NCBI RefSeq assembly: GCF_001182745.1
Contig: NZ_LN868939.1
Location: forward strand, 620,001-684,000
Origin: Nocardia farcinica
GTDB taxonomy: Bacteria; Actinomycetota; Actinomycetes; Mycobacteriales; Mycobacteriaceae
DNA length: 64,000 nt
Direction: 5' to 3'
Shown: one piece after another, positions 8,071-16,118 of the stretch
Layout of the letters: each line of letters opens with the position of its first letter
Numbering within the stretch: the first letter of the stretch is position 1
The notes under the pieces: generated by a model
Seen by the model: only the letters and a program-made list of their open reading frames with translations
Told to the model about the DNA's origin: nothing
Databases searched by the model: none
Program-made: the position numbers and the translations under genes

Positions 8071-9402
8071 GTGATGAACGGCGACGACCCCCGCAACGCG
8101 CGGACGCGCCGGGTGCCGCCGCCGCAGGGCCGCCCCGGCATGCCGCACCAGCGTGATCCGCGCGCGGCCGACCCGGGCCACGGCGCGCCCGGCCACCGGC
8201 CCGCTCCCCCGCCGCGCCCCGTCGAGCCGACGAAGAAGCTGTACCGCGACGCCGCGCCGCACCAACCGCTGGCGTACTCGCAGGTACCCCAGGAACCGCC
8301 GCCCCGGCTGCGCCGGACCGACTACGCGCCCACGCAGACGCCGGAGCCCTTCGAGGATCCCCGCGCGCACCGGCCGCCGCGCAGGCACGTCCCGCCGCCA
8401 CCGCCGGCCGCCCCGCCGCGCAGGCGCGACCCGGCGCCGCGCCCGCCGCGCCCGCGCCGCAAGCGGCACCCGTTCCGCTGGTTCCTGATCTTCCTGCTGG
8501 TGCTGGTGATCGGTTCCGTGGCCGGTGTCATCCACCTGGACGGCAAACTCACCAGGATCGACGCGCTGGCCGGGTATGCCGATCGGGTCGGCGACACCCC
8601 CGGCACGAACTGGTTGCTGGTCGGCTCCGACGGCCGCGGCGGACTGACCGCCGAACAGGAACAGGAGCTGGCCACCGGTGGCGAGGTGGGCCCGGAGCGC
8701 ACCGACACGATCATGCTGGTGCACATCCCCCGCTCCGGGAAGACCACCCTGGTCAGCCTGCCGCGCGACTCCTACGTGAGCATCCCGGGCCACGGCCGCG
8801 ACAAGCTCAACGCCTCGTTCGCGCTCGGTGGCCCGCAGCTGCTGGTGCAGACCGTCGAAATCGCGACCGGATTGCGCATCGACCACTACGCGCAGATCGG
8901 CTTCGCCGGTTTCGCGAACGTGGTCGACACCCTCGGCGGCATCGAGGTGTGCCTGCCGCAGGCGATCGACGACCCGCTGGCGGGCATCGATCTGCCTGCG
9001 GGCTGCCAGGAGCTCGACGGTCCGCAGGCGCTCGGCTTCGTGCGCACCCGCGCCACCGCGCTGGCCGACATCGACCGGATGAACAACCAGCGCCTGTTCA
9101 TGTCCGCCCTGCTGGAGAAGGCCACCAGCGCCTCGACCCTGGCCAACCCGTTCACGCTGTGGCCGTTGGCGTCGGACATCGCGCGGTCGTTGAAGGTCGA
9201 CGAGGGCGATCACCTGTGGGATCTGGGCAGGCTCGGCTGGGCGATGCGGGGCGACACCGTGGCGACCACCGTGCCCGTCGGCGGCTTCGACGACGTCTCC
9301 GGCAGCGGCAACGTGGTGTTGTGGGACAAGAACCGGGCCGGGGCGTTCTTCGAGGCACTCGCCGACGACAGGCAGATTCCGGACGACCTGCTCACGCGGT
9401 AG
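8071..9402 (+). CDS. LytR-CpsA-Psr (LCP) family cell-wall ligase
   Basis: This 443-residue protein begins with a Pro/Arg-rich cytoplasmic region of about 125 residues. One membrane helix follows (WFLIFLLVLVIGSVAGVIHL), then an extracytoplasmic LCP domain with the conserved GSDGRGG, RTDTIMLVHI, SLPRDSYVSIPG, DKLNASFALGG and FVRTR blocks. LCP enzymes transfer glycopolymers such as arabinogalactan from lipid carriers to peptidoglycan. The GTG at 8071 sits 6 nt after TAGAGT, so leaderless initiation is likely; ATG 8074 is equally possible. Its place next to bfrB matches Rv3840. Confidence 0.88.
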   Translation: MMNGDDPRNARTRRVPPPQGRPGMPHQRDPRAADPGHGAPGHRPAPPPRPVEPTKKLYRDAAPHQPLAYSQVPQEPPPRLRRTDYAPTQTPEPFEDPRAHRPPRRHVPPPPPAAPPRRRDPAPRPPRPRRKRHPFRWFLIFLLVLVIGSVAGVIHLDGKLTRIDALAGYADRVGDTPGTNWLLVGSDGRGGLTAEQEQELATGGEVGPERTDTIMLVHIPRSGKTTLVSLPRDSYVSIPGHGRDKLNASFALGGPQLLVQTVEIATGLRIDHYAQIGFAGFANVVDTLGGIEVCLPQAIDDPLAGIDLPAGCQELDGPQALGFVRTRATALADIDRMNNQRLFMSALLEKATSASTLANPFTLWPLASDIARSLKVDEGDHLWDLGRLGWAMRGDTVATTVPVGGFDDVSGSGNVVLWDKNRAGAFFEALADDRQIPDDLLTR

Positions 9403-9411
9403 CGTCGGAGC

Positions 9412-9960
9412 ATGAGCGGAAGTGAAGTCGCCGAGGCGTTTCCGGCATTGTTGAACGCACAGATCCGGCGCGGTTTCACCGTCGCGCAGCAGTACCTGGC
9501 GGGCGCGGTCTACTTCGACGTCCGCCGACTGCCCCGGCTGGCCGGCCACTGTTATCTGCGCCACGAACACCACCGCGGGCACGCCCTGCGGATGGTCCAG
9601 TACCTGCTCGACCGCGACCTGCCCGTCCGGGTCGGCGGGCTCGACGGTGTGCAGTCCGACTTCGACTCCGAGCGGGAGGCGGTCGCGCTGCTGCTCGCCG
9701 CCGAGCGCGCCTACACCGACGAGGTGACCGCGCTGACCGCCGCCGCCCGGGATTCGGCGGACTACCTCGGCGAACAGTTCATGCAGTGGTTCCTGCGCGA
9801 GCAGCTGGACGCGGTCGCCGGAATGACCACGCTGCTGTCGGTGCTGGAGCGCCGGGGCGGAAATCTGTTCGATGTCGAGGAGTTCGTGGCGCGGGAACTG
9901 AAGCCCGGGAAAGGCGCCGACCCCACCGCTCCGAAAATGGCTGGGGCAGGGCACATTTAA
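9412..9960 (+). CDS. Ferritin-like protein with degenerate ferroxidase centre
   Basis: This 182-residue ferritin aligns end to end with the BfrB encoded next door and shares LGEQFMQWFLREQL and GGNLFDVEEFVARE. Two of the iron ligands seen in BfrB are missing: Glu23 of BfrB is Gly21 here (RRGFTV) and Glu56 is His54 (HRGH). His57, Tyr28, Glu98 and Gln131 are kept. Ferroxidase activity is therefore doubtful; it may be a structural or regulatory subunit that co-assembles with BfrB. It starts 9 bp after the LCP stop. M. tuberculosis has no equivalent gene between Rv3840 and bfrB. Confidence 0.85.
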   Translation: MSGSEVAEAFPALLNAQIRRGFTVAQQYLAGAVYFDVRRLPRLAGHCYLRHEHHRGHALRMVQYLLDRDLPVRVGGLDGVQSDFDSEREAVALLLAAERAYTDEVTALTAAARDSADYLGEQFMQWFLREQLDAVAGMTTLLSVLERRGGNLFDVEEFVARELKPGKGADPTAPKMAGAGHI

Positions 9961-9995
9961 TTAGGCAATACTATCCTCAATTAGGGTGTACTTGG
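9957..9995 (+). promoter_or_regulatory. AT-rich tandem TTAGG elements upstream of bfrB (possible iron boxes)
   Basis: Two AATTAGG motifs occur 20 bp apart (TTAGGC at 9961, TTAGGG at 9981), the first followed by an inverted CCTCAA. Each resembles half of an IdeR box but neither is a full 19-mer. The stretch is strikingly AT-rich for this genome. In mycobacteria bfrB is activated by IdeR bound at tandem boxes upstream of the promoter, countering Lsr2 silencing; this layout is compatible with that, by inference only. Confidence 0.4.
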
Positions 9996-10031
9996 ATGAC
10001 AAGCGCTCTGACCAGCGTTAATGTCGGGAAC

Positions 10032-10580
10032 ATGTCCAGTCATCCGGAGAACCCGCGCAGCAAATTCCACAGCCTGCTTCACGACCAGATCCGGCATGAA
10101 TTCAATGCCGAACACCAGTACATCGCGATCGCGGTGTGGTTCGACAATGCGGATCTGCCGCAGCTGGCCAAGCGTTTCTACCGCCAGGCGGTCGAGGAAC
10201 GCAATCACGCCCTGATGATCGTCCAGTACTTCCTGGACCGCGATATCAGCGTCGAGCTGTCCGGCATCGATGCGGCAAAGTCGCATTTCGAGACCGCCCG
10301 CGAGCCGATCGCCCTGGCGCTGGCGCAGGAGAAGACGGTCACCGAGCAGATCATCCGGCTCGCCAGCACCGCCAGGGAAGAAGGCGATTACCTCGGCGAG
10401 CAATTCATGCAGTGGTTCCTGAAGGAGCAGGTCGAGGAGGTCGCCAACATGACCACCCTGCTCAACATCGCCGACCGCGCCGGGTCGAATCTGTTCGACC
10501 TGGAGGATTTCGTGGCCAGGGAGATGAGCGGTCCGGCCGACGCGTCCTACGCCCCGTCGGTCGCCGGTGGCTCGGTGTAA
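10032..10580 (+). CDS. bfrB: Ferritin BfrB, iron-storage protein
   Basis: This 182-residue non-haem ferritin oxidises Fe(II) and stores it as mineral in a 24-subunit shell. The ferroxidase ligands are all present: Glu23, Tyr30, Glu56, His59, Glu100 and Gln133. The sequence follows mycobacterial BfrB closely (KFHSLLHDQIRHEF, QAVEERNHALMIVQ, GEQFMQWFLKEQVEEV, DRAGSNLFDLEDFVARE). The ATG at 10032 fits the family N-terminus. A strong hairpin terminator follows at 10609. Probable iron-dependent control upstream is described separately. Confidence 0.93.
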   Translation: MSSHPENPRSKFHSLLHDQIRHEFNAEHQYIAIAVWFDNADLPQLAKRFYRQAVEERNHALMIVQYFLDRDISVELSGIDAAKSHFETAREPIALALAQEKTVTEQIIRLASTAREEGDYLGEQFMQWFLKEQVEEVANMTTLLNIADRAGSNLFDLEDFVAREMSGPADASYAPSVAGGSV

Positions 10581-10608
10581 TTCCGGCCGCCGTAACCGCG
10601 GGAGCAAA

Positions 10609-10642
10609 CAGGCCCGGCTCGTTCGAGGACGAGCCGGGCCTG
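10609..10642 (+). terminator. Hairpin terminator after bfrB
   Basis: A perfect 13-bp stem (CAGGCCCGGCTCG with its complement) encloses an 8-nt loop 29 bp after the bfrB stop. No U-run follows, which is usual in high-GC actinobacteria. It could also end transcription arriving from the minus-strand peptide ORF. Confidence 0.75.
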
Positions 10643-10662
10643 TCGCATCGTGAAACCGTCCG

Positions 10663-10719
10663 TCACTCAGCGCTCAGGGAGCTGAGCAGCGTGGTGAGCA
10701 GCGCGAGAATGGCGTCCAT
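10663..10719 (-). CDS. 18-residue hydrophobic peptide ORF
   Basis: An ATG at 10719 opens an 18-codon ORF, MDAILALLTTLLSSLSAE, ended by TGA. It is preceded by a good RBS (AGGAAAGTAGGAAC, with AGGA 5 nt before the ATG). The peptide would be an amphipathic or hydrophobic helix, Leu-rich with acidic ends. It lies alone between two genes, 130 bp downstream of the DUF5926 stop on the same strand and convergent to bfrB. It may be a small membrane peptide, a leader peptide, or chance; too short for homology by eye. Confidence 0.4.
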   Translation of the reverse strand: MDAILALLTTLLSSLSAE

Positions 10720-10848
10720 GATGTTCCTACTTTCCTCATCAGCCGGGTCGGGTTTCCCGTCCCGGTGTCACCTCGCGGCGACGGAACGAACCTAACCCAG
10801 GCCGGATCAGAAAGAAGGCGTTTTCACAAACTTTTCGCCACTGATTTC

Positions 10849-11769
10849 TCAGCGCAGGGTGACCTGCCGCGAGCGCAGTCCGTCGCGGGAACGCCGCTCG
10901 TCGGCCGTCAGCGGAGTGTCCACGGCGAGGGCGTCGGCCAGCCGGACGCCGAATTCCCGGGCCGGCTCCACCCATTCGCTGGGATGCCGCTCGGGATCGA
11001 GGTCGAACACCGGCACGAGCAGCCCGTGCGTGCGGAACGACCCGGCGAAGCGAGAGCCCTCGCCCATGTGCAGCCCACCGGCGGCGTGCACCCGGGCCAG
11101 CGCCAGCATCAGCGCGTCCTCGTCCTCCGGGCGGACCCAGCGCACGTGCGCCTTCTCCCCCGCGTCCACCCACCAGGCGGCGCCGACGACGTCCGCGCCG
11201 AGGTCCAGCCGCGCCGAGGGCATGATCGCCTGCTTGGCCTGCTCGATGGTCGCGGCCACCTGCGGGTCCGGGGTGACGCCTTCGGGCACCCACCAGTCGA
11301 AGTCCTGCTGCACGGTGAGGTCGAGGGAGGCGTTCGGGTCGATCACGTCGGTCAGGCGCGGCCCGCCCGCGATGCTCTCGACCGAGGTCAGCGAATCCCC
11401 CGCCTCGGCCGACTGGGTCCACAGGATCGCGGCCGCCAGGTCCGCACCGGCGTCGGCACCCTGGAACTGCACCTGCGCGCCCACGTAGCCGACCGGCGGT
11501 TCCCCGGCGCGCACCAATGCCGCCACGGCACCGGGCAGCACCGTGCCGAGCACGACCTCGCGCTCGGGGGCCACGCCCGGCTGCAACGGCAGCGTCGCGG
11601 TGGCCGACGGCACGAACTCACGCAGGGCGACCAGATCGCATTCGGCGGCCAGACCCTCGAACGGCCGGGTGACGACCTGGGCGGCCTGCTCCAGCGCGGC
11701 CTTGCGCTCGGCGAGACGCTGGGCCCGGTTCCCTCCGGGCTTCGGACTGTTGCGCTTGCTCTTTCCCAC
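10849..11769 (-). CDS. DUF5926 family protein
   Basis: This 306-residue soluble protein has a basic N-terminus (GTG start, VGKSKRNSPKPGGNRAQR) followed by an alpha/beta body with the segments FDWWVPEG and GLHMGEGSRFAGSFRTHGLLVPVFDL near the C-terminus. It is highly conserved in mycolata and matches the family now called DUF5926. No catalytic motif is evident and function is unknown. It is the first gene of a minus-strand set that sits between bfrB and glpQ1. Confidence 0.7.
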   Translation of the reverse strand: MGKSKRNSPKPGGNRAQRLAERKAALEQAAQVVTRPFEGLAAECDLVALREFVPSATATLPLQPGVAPEREVVLGTVLPGAVAALVRAGEPPVGYVGAQVQFQGADAGADLAAAILWTQSAEAGDSLTSVESIAGGPRLTDVIDPNASLDLTVQQDFDWWVPEGVTPDPQVAATIEQAKQAIMPSARLDLGADVVGAAWWVDAGEKAHVRWVRPEDEDALMLALARVHAAGGLHMGEGSRFAGSFRTHGLLVPVFDLDPERHPSEWVEPAREFGVRLADALAVDTPLTADERRSRDGLRSRQVTLR

Positions 11770-11826
11770 GAGCGCACAACCTACACGGGGCCGATGGCCA
11801 CACCCGCAACGCGCCCGGCGCGCCGA

Positions 11827-12594
11827 TCAGGCCGCCGCGAGCAGCGCCTTGGTGCGGCCGGGATGGTTGGTCGCGACCCAGCTGACGCCCAGATCGGCGC
11901 ACAGCCGCACGTCCGCGGGTTCGTCGACGGTCCAGCAGTAGGTGGCCCGGCCCGCCGCGGCCGCCTTGTCCACCAGTTCGGGGTGTTCGCGCAGGGTCTT
12001 CACCGAGGGGCCGACGGCGGTGGCGCCGACGGTGGTGGCCGCGCCGCCGCCCAGGTACCGCGACGACTCCCCGAGCAGGACGGTCGGCAGCAGCGGGGCC
12101 GCGCGCCGGATCCGCCACACCGCGGTGGCCGCGAACGACATGACCACGGCGCGGGAGTGATCGGCCGAGGCCGGGGTGGCGATGCCGTAGCGCTGTAACT
12201 CGGCCAGCACCTTGTTCTCCACCAGGGCGCCGTAGCGCACCGGATGCTTGGTTTCGATGAACAGCTTGGTCGGCCTGCTGCGCCAGTCCAGCACCAGTTC
12301 GATCAGCTCGCTGAGGGTGAGCACCGAGGCGGGTGTGCCGTCGGCGCCGAAGTCGAGGGCCTTCAGCTCGGCCAGGGTCATCTCGCTGACCGGGCCGGTA
12401 CCGGAGGAGGTGCGGTCGACCGTGCGATCGTGCACGCAGACCAGGTGGCCGTCCCTGGTGAGCCGGACATCGCACTCCACGCCGTCGGCGCCCTCCTGCA
12501 GCGCGAGTTCGTACGCCGCGAGAGTGTGCTCGGGCAGCGCCGCCGACGCTCCCCGGTGCGCGACCACGAACGGTGCGCGATTGCCCTGGCTCAC
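11827..12594 (-). CDS. glpQ1: Glycerophosphodiester phosphodiesterase
   Basis: This enzyme hydrolyses glycerophosphodiesters to glycerol 3-phosphate and an alcohol. The 255-residue TIM-barrel has the GDPD hallmark residues: VVAHRGASAALPEHT, GVECDVRLTRDG, VCVHDRTVDRTSSGTG, and a C-terminal YCWTVDEP-ADVRLCADLGVSWVATNHPG. No signal peptide is visible, so it is probably cytoplasmic. The GTG at 12594 overlaps the stop of the upstream DUF4328 gene (GTGA, 12591-12594). The pairing matches Rv3843c-Rv3842c. Confidence 0.92.
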   Translation of the reverse strand: MSQGNRAPFVVAHRGASAALPEHTLAAYELALQEGADGVECDVRLTRDGHLVCVHDRTVDRTSSGTGPVSEMTLAELKALDFGADGTPASVLTLSELIELVLDWRSRPTKLFIETKHPVRYGALVENKVLAELQRYGIATPASADHSRAVVMSFAATAVWRIRRAAPLLPTVLLGESSRYLGGGAATTVGATAVGPSVKTLREHPELVDKAAAAGRATYCWTVDEPADVRLCADLGVSWVATNHPGRTKALLAAA

Positions 12595-13685
12595 TTGGCC
12601 ACAACCTCCTCCTGCGCACGGTCCTCGGCGCCGTGCGCGATCTGTCGATCCTCGGTCACCCGATCCTCGGTCACCCCGGCGTCGTCCGCATCCCGGGCCG
12701 CCGCGGCGGCAGGCTCCGCCTCCCGGCGGGCACCGCCCGGGTGCACCGGTTCGATCACCGGCACCGCGGGGTCGGTGGCGACCACCCATCGCCGCGCCAT
12801 CCTGGCACGTCCGCGCAGATCCCGGCCATCGAAGAGCCGGACCACCGCCAGCGTGAGCACCGCGACGGCCGCCGCGACGGCGTCGGTGAGGGCGGTGAAC
12901 GCCACCCCGTCGGCCTGCGCCTGCAGGGAGTCGGCGGTCCGCCACAGCAGCGCCGCCGCCACCAGCACACCGTTGCCCACCCAGGCGCACCACCAGATCC
13001 GCACCGCCCGCTCGGCGCGCGGATCACCGGTCGCGGTGGCCAGTTCGGCCAGGTAGACCCCCGGCCACAGCAGATTGACCACGGGCACCAGGCAACCGAG
13101 CAGGATCGCATACGGCGCGCGCGGATCGGCGTGACCGGTGCGCGCGTAGGTCGCGCGGCGGGTACGGATCAGCCAGCCGGCCAGGGCCACCGCGGTGCCG
13201 AGGGCGAAGACGACCGCGGCCAGGCCGGTGGCCCAGACGAAGACATCGGAGAGCGTCAGCACGAACGGGTGGATCAGCCGCGTGCGGTTGCGCAGCAGGA
13301 TCAGATACCGCAGTACCTCGGCCAGGGCCGCCAGCCCGAACAGCCACGCGGTGAGTATCAGCAGGCGTTCGGTGTTGGACGCGAAATCGTCGAGCCGGGA
13401 CCGGGCCGCGGCGGGTGCGGGCGGTGGCAGGTCGTGCAGACCCCAGCGCGGGATCTCCCGATAGCGCGGGGTGGGTGTCGGCGCGGCCGGGCCGGTGCCG
13501 CCGGGCTTGCGGACGCGGTGGTCGGGCTTGCGGGCGACCCATCGATAGTTGCGGCGCTGCGGTGGCGCGTCGATCGGGCCGGGCGAGAGCAGCACGCCGC
13601 GGCAGCGCGGACACCAGTGCAACGGTGTCGACTGGACCGCCCATCGTGCGCCGCATCGCGCACACGGCTGCACCACCGTACTCAC
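12591..13685 (-). CDS. DUF4328 multi-pass membrane protein
   Basis: This 364-residue protein starts with a zinc-ribbon-like stretch (CARCGARW ... WCPRCRGVLL). A Pro-rich linker follows, then about six membrane segments with the DUF4328 pattern (LIRTRR, GCLVPVVNLLWPGVYLAEL, WWCAWVGNGVL). The C-terminal tail is charged and contains a VTEDR duplication. The GTG start at 13685 leaves 22 bp after the rhodanese stop. An upstream ATG at 13781 would overlap that gene by 74 bp and is rejected. Function unknown; the orthologue is Rv3843c. Confidence 0.75.
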   Translation of the reverse strand: MSTVVQPCARCGARWAVQSTPLHWCPRCRGVLLSPGPIDAPPQRRNYRWVARKPDHRVRKPGGTGPAAPTPTPRYREIPRWGLHDLPPPAPAAARSRLDDFASNTERLLILTAWLFGLAALAEVLRYLILLRNRTRLIHPFVLTLSDVFVWATGLAAVVFALGTAVALAGWLIRTRRATYARTGHADPRAPYAILLGCLVPVVNLLWPGVYLAELATATGDPRAERAVRIWWCAWVGNGVLVAAALLWRTADSLQAQADGVAFTALTDAVAAAVAVLTLAVVRLFDGRDLRGRARMARRWVVATDPAVPVIEPVHPGGARREAEPAAAAARDADDAGVTEDRVTEDRQIAHGAEDRAQEEVVAK

Positions 13686-13707
13686 CCGTGCACCTCGCCC
13701 TTCGTCG

Positions 13708-14064
13708 TCAGTAGATCTTCGCCTGCCGGTCGCCCTCGGCCACCAGCGGGCGGCCGGTCCGCTGCCAGGCCACCATGCCACCGCTGACGTGCACGGCTTC
13801 GTACCCGATGTGGGTCAGGTACTTGACCACCTCGATCGAGCGACCGCCCTGCCGGCAGATCACATAGACCTCGGCGTCGTAGTCCAGCTCGTCGGTGCGC
13901 GCGGGCACGTCGGCCATCGGGATGTGAACGGCGCCCGGCGCGTGACCCTGCTGCCATTCGTCGTCCTCGCGCACGTCGAGCAGGATCGCCCCCTCCGGGC
14001 GGCCCGTGTCGAACGCACCGGGGACCTCGTCCACCTGCACCGACGGAATTTCGGAGCTAGTCAC
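13708..14064 (-). CDS. Rhodanese-like sulfurtransferase
   Basis: This 118-residue single-domain rhodanese has the catalytic Cys in the active loop CRQGGRS, an N-terminal LLDVREDDEWQQGHAPGAVHIPM block, and the C-terminal GYEAVHVSGGMVAW. It would form a persulfide and transfer sulfur to an acceptor such as a thiol or cyanide. The GTG at 14064 gives VTSSEIPSVQVDEV; a longer ATG frame to 14118 lacks an RBS. It is the promoter-proximal gene of the rhodanese-DUF4328-glpQ1 set. Confidence 0.88.
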   Translation of the reverse strand: MTSSEIPSVQVDEVPGAFDTGRPEGAILLDVREDDEWQQGHAPGAVHIPMADVPARTDELDYDAEVYVICRQGGRSIEVVKYLTHIGYEAVHVSGGMVAWQRTGRPLVAEGDRQAKIY

Positions 14065-14567
14065 GGTTTCGATCCTGCCATGCGTGCCACGGCGCCGGGG
14101 AGTACCGGGGCAGGGCATGACCAGCGGTAGCGGGACATCCGCCGTACCGGGCCGCGAGTACGGTTACCCGGACGATAGCCGGGCCGTGCCCCGTTCCACC
14201 GGACCTGTGCATATCTCCGTCGAAGTTATCCACATAATCCACAACCTGATCCACAGGCGGCCGCTATCGCGGCCCGGCCATTCACAGGATGGAACTATAA
14301 GCAAACACGCGGCGAACGACGACGGACGTGCCGGGGAGATCGGGACCCACGCGACCCGGTGAAGCGGGCGTGGCGGACGACCGATCCGGGACTCCCCTCC
14401 TGAACATCCCGGAGCGATCATCCGTCGCCGCCTCGGAACCGCGGTCGTGCGGGTCCCGACATCTACTTGGACGCCGGTACCGCCGGTTCGGTTCCACAAA
14501 AAAACGAGAACCGTAGCGAATATCGGAAATCCCGGATCGGAGCCGCTGCTCTGGTTAGCCTGGCGCC
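14065..14567. other. Intergenic region, 503 bp
   Basis: This gap separates the divergent rhodanese and hypothetical genes. Besides the DnaA-box cluster it holds a TTAGCC -10-like element 8 nt before the ATG at 14568, consistent with a leaderless promoter. I see no convincing coding frame in the remaining sequence. Confidence 0.6.
14206..14255 (+). promoter_or_regulatory. Cluster of DnaA-box-like 9-mers
   Basis: Three direct 9-mers lie within 30 bp: TTATCCACA (14226-14234, perfect consensus), the abutting TAATCCACA (14235-14243) and TGATCCACA (14247-14255). An inverted TGTGCATAT (complement ATATGCACA) lies at 14206-14214. The cluster sits in a non-coding gap between the rhodanese (minus) and a hypothetical gene (plus). 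It could titrate DnaA or regulate a flanking promoter. It lacks the dnaA/dnaN context of oriC. Confidence 0.6.
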
Positions 14568-15179
14568 ATGAACCGGAGCAGGGGGTCACGCGATGGATTC
14601 GACGCACAGGGACTCAACACCGCGCTGGCCGAGGCCGCCTGCCTCGGCGCCGAGGTCGACACCGACCGCGCCCGGCTCTGCCTCGACCTGTCGGTACTGA
14701 CACTCGCCGAGGACGAGGCCGCGCCGCACGAACGCCGGGTCCGGCTCACCTTCACCGGCGTCAGCCGGATCGCGGCCTCGCTACGGGTACACGCCTGGGG
14801 CGACGTCCCGCCGCAGGTGCTGCCGCTGCGCCTCGAGGAACTGGCCGAGGCGATCCGCAGCTTCGGCGGCGCCCGGCTGCACGGCTGGGAGTACATCGAC
14901 GTCGACGACAGCGGCTGGGCGCTGTGGCGCGAGCTGCTCAGTTTCGACACCACGATCGACAACCGGATCAGCCCGCACGTGCTGGAGTTCTCCCAGGAGG
15001 AGGGCATCGACCCGCGCGAACTGGACGTGCGGGTGTGGTTCGACGCGATCACCATCCACGACCCGGACGGCACCGAGATCCCGCTGGCGGAGTTCATCGC
15101 CTGCGGCACCCGGTGGTGGCAGGCGCACGACGCCGCCGATCCACGCACCCTGCAATCGGGCATCGTGCCGCAGCTGTAG
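14568..15179 (+). CDS. Conserved hypothetical protein
   Basis: This 203-residue soluble, acidic protein has no motif I recognise. Its N-terminal half is beta-rich (VRLTFTGVSRIAASLRV), and the middle contains WEYIDVDDSGWALWRELL and a C-terminal WFDAITIHDPDGTEIP strand pair. No signal peptide or membrane helix is present. Initiation is probably leaderless (TAGCCT 7 nt before the ATG). It lies just upstream of sodA but with its own 186-bp gap, so co-regulation is not implied. Confidence 0.6.
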   Translation: MNRSRGSRDGFDAQGLNTALAEAACLGAEVDTDRARLCLDLSVLTLAEDEAAPHERRVRLTFTGVSRIAASLRVHAWGDVPPQVLPLRLEELAEAIRSFGGARLHGWEYIDVDDSGWALWRELLSFDTTIDNRISPHVLEFSQEEGIDPRELDVRVWFDAITIHDPDGTEIPLAEFIACGTRWWQAHDAADPRTLQSGIVPQL

Positions 15180-15205
15180 TCCCGCCCGGCCCGGCCCCGG
15201 TGCGA

Positions 15206-15234
15206 TTGACATCGTGCGCACCGCGAACCAAGAT
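15206..15234 (+). promoter_or_regulatory. sodA promoter
   Basis: A perfect -35 hexamer TTGACA (15206-15211) is separated by 17 bp from CAAGAT (15229-15234), a usable -10. Transcription would start about 125 bp before the sodA GTG. The strong -35 fits the high expression typical of this enzyme. Confidence 0.55.
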
Positions 15235-15365
15235 CGGCGAGAATTCGTCGGCCGTACCCGGAACACGGGGGCGAGCGGGCGAGTTGGTACCGAGCGGGTG
15301 TACGAATGATGGTTGGAAGCGCTCATAATCCGGGCGCCACAGCCCGACATCGAGGAAGGGACATC

Positions 15366-15986
15366 GTGGCTGAGTACACGCTGCCAGATCTGGACTACGA
15401 CTACAGCGCTCTGGAGCCCCACATCTCCGGGCAGATCAACGAGCTCCACCACTCCAAGCACCACGCCGCCTACGTCGCCGGTGCCAACCAGGCGCTGGAG
15501 AAGCTGGAGGCCGCCCGGGAGTCCGGCGACCACAGCGCCATCTTCCTGTACGAGAAGAACCTGGCCTTCCACCTCGGTGGCCACGTCAACCACTCGATCT
15601 GGTGGAAGAACCTGTCCCCGAACGGCGGTGACAAGCCGGTCGGTGAGCTCGCCGCCGCGATCGACGACCAGTTCGGCTCGTTCGACAAGTTCCGCGCGCA
15701 GTTCACCGCCGCGGCCAACGGCCTGCAGGGCTCGGGCTGGGCAGTGCTGGGCTACGACACGCTGGGCCAGAAGCTGCTGACCTTCCAGCTCTACGATCAG
15801 CAGGCCAACGTGCCGCTCGGCATCATCCCGCTGCTGCAGGTCGACATGTGGGAGCACGCCTTCTACCTGCAGTACAAGAACGTCAAGGCCGACTACGTGA
15901 CCGCGTTCTGGAACGTGGTGAACTGGGCCGACGTGCAGGATCGCTTCGCCCGCGCCGTGAACCAGGGCAAGGGCCTGGTCTTCTGA
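15366..15986 (+). CDS. sodA: Superoxide dismutase (Mn/Fe family)
   Basis: This enzyme dismutates superoxide to oxygen and hydrogen peroxide. The 206-residue product has all metal ligands: His28 (LHHSKHH), His76, Asp160 and His164 (DMWEH). Position 145 is Gln ([11 protein letters not shown]). In mycobacteria His145 goes with iron enzymes (M. tuberculosis) and Gln145 with manganese enzymes, so Mn use is favoured here. The GTG start at 15366 has a strong RBS (GAGGAAGGG). There is no Sec signal peptide. A 16-bp-stem terminator follows. Confidence 0.96.
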   Translation: MAEYTLPDLDYDYSALEPHISGQINELHHSKHHAAYVAGANQALEKLEAARESGDHSAIFLYEKNLAFHLGGHVNHSIWWKNLSPNGGDKPVGELAAAIDDQFGSFDKFRAQFTAAANGLQGSGWAVLGYDTLGQKLLTFQLYDQQANVPLGIIPLLQVDMWEHAFYLQYKNVKADYVTAFWNVVNWADVQDRFARAVNQGKGLVF

Positions 15987-16009
15987 CCCGGATCCGCTGA
16001 CAGCTCGAC

Positions 16010-16054
16010 GGTCGCGGCCGCCCCGGCATCGGGGCGGCCGCGACCTTTCGTTTC
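16010..16054 (+). terminator. Rho-independent terminator after sodA
   Basis: A perfect 16-bp GC-rich stem (16010-16025 with 16030-16045) closes a GCAT tetraloop and is followed by TTTCGTTTC. This is the most canonical terminator in the window and isolates sodA from the next gene. Confidence 0.92.
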
Positions 16055-16118
16055 CCCGGCCCCGGCTGGCACTCATTGGTACTTGTGTGCCAAATGACCT
16101 CTGCGTCATTCTCTGAAT

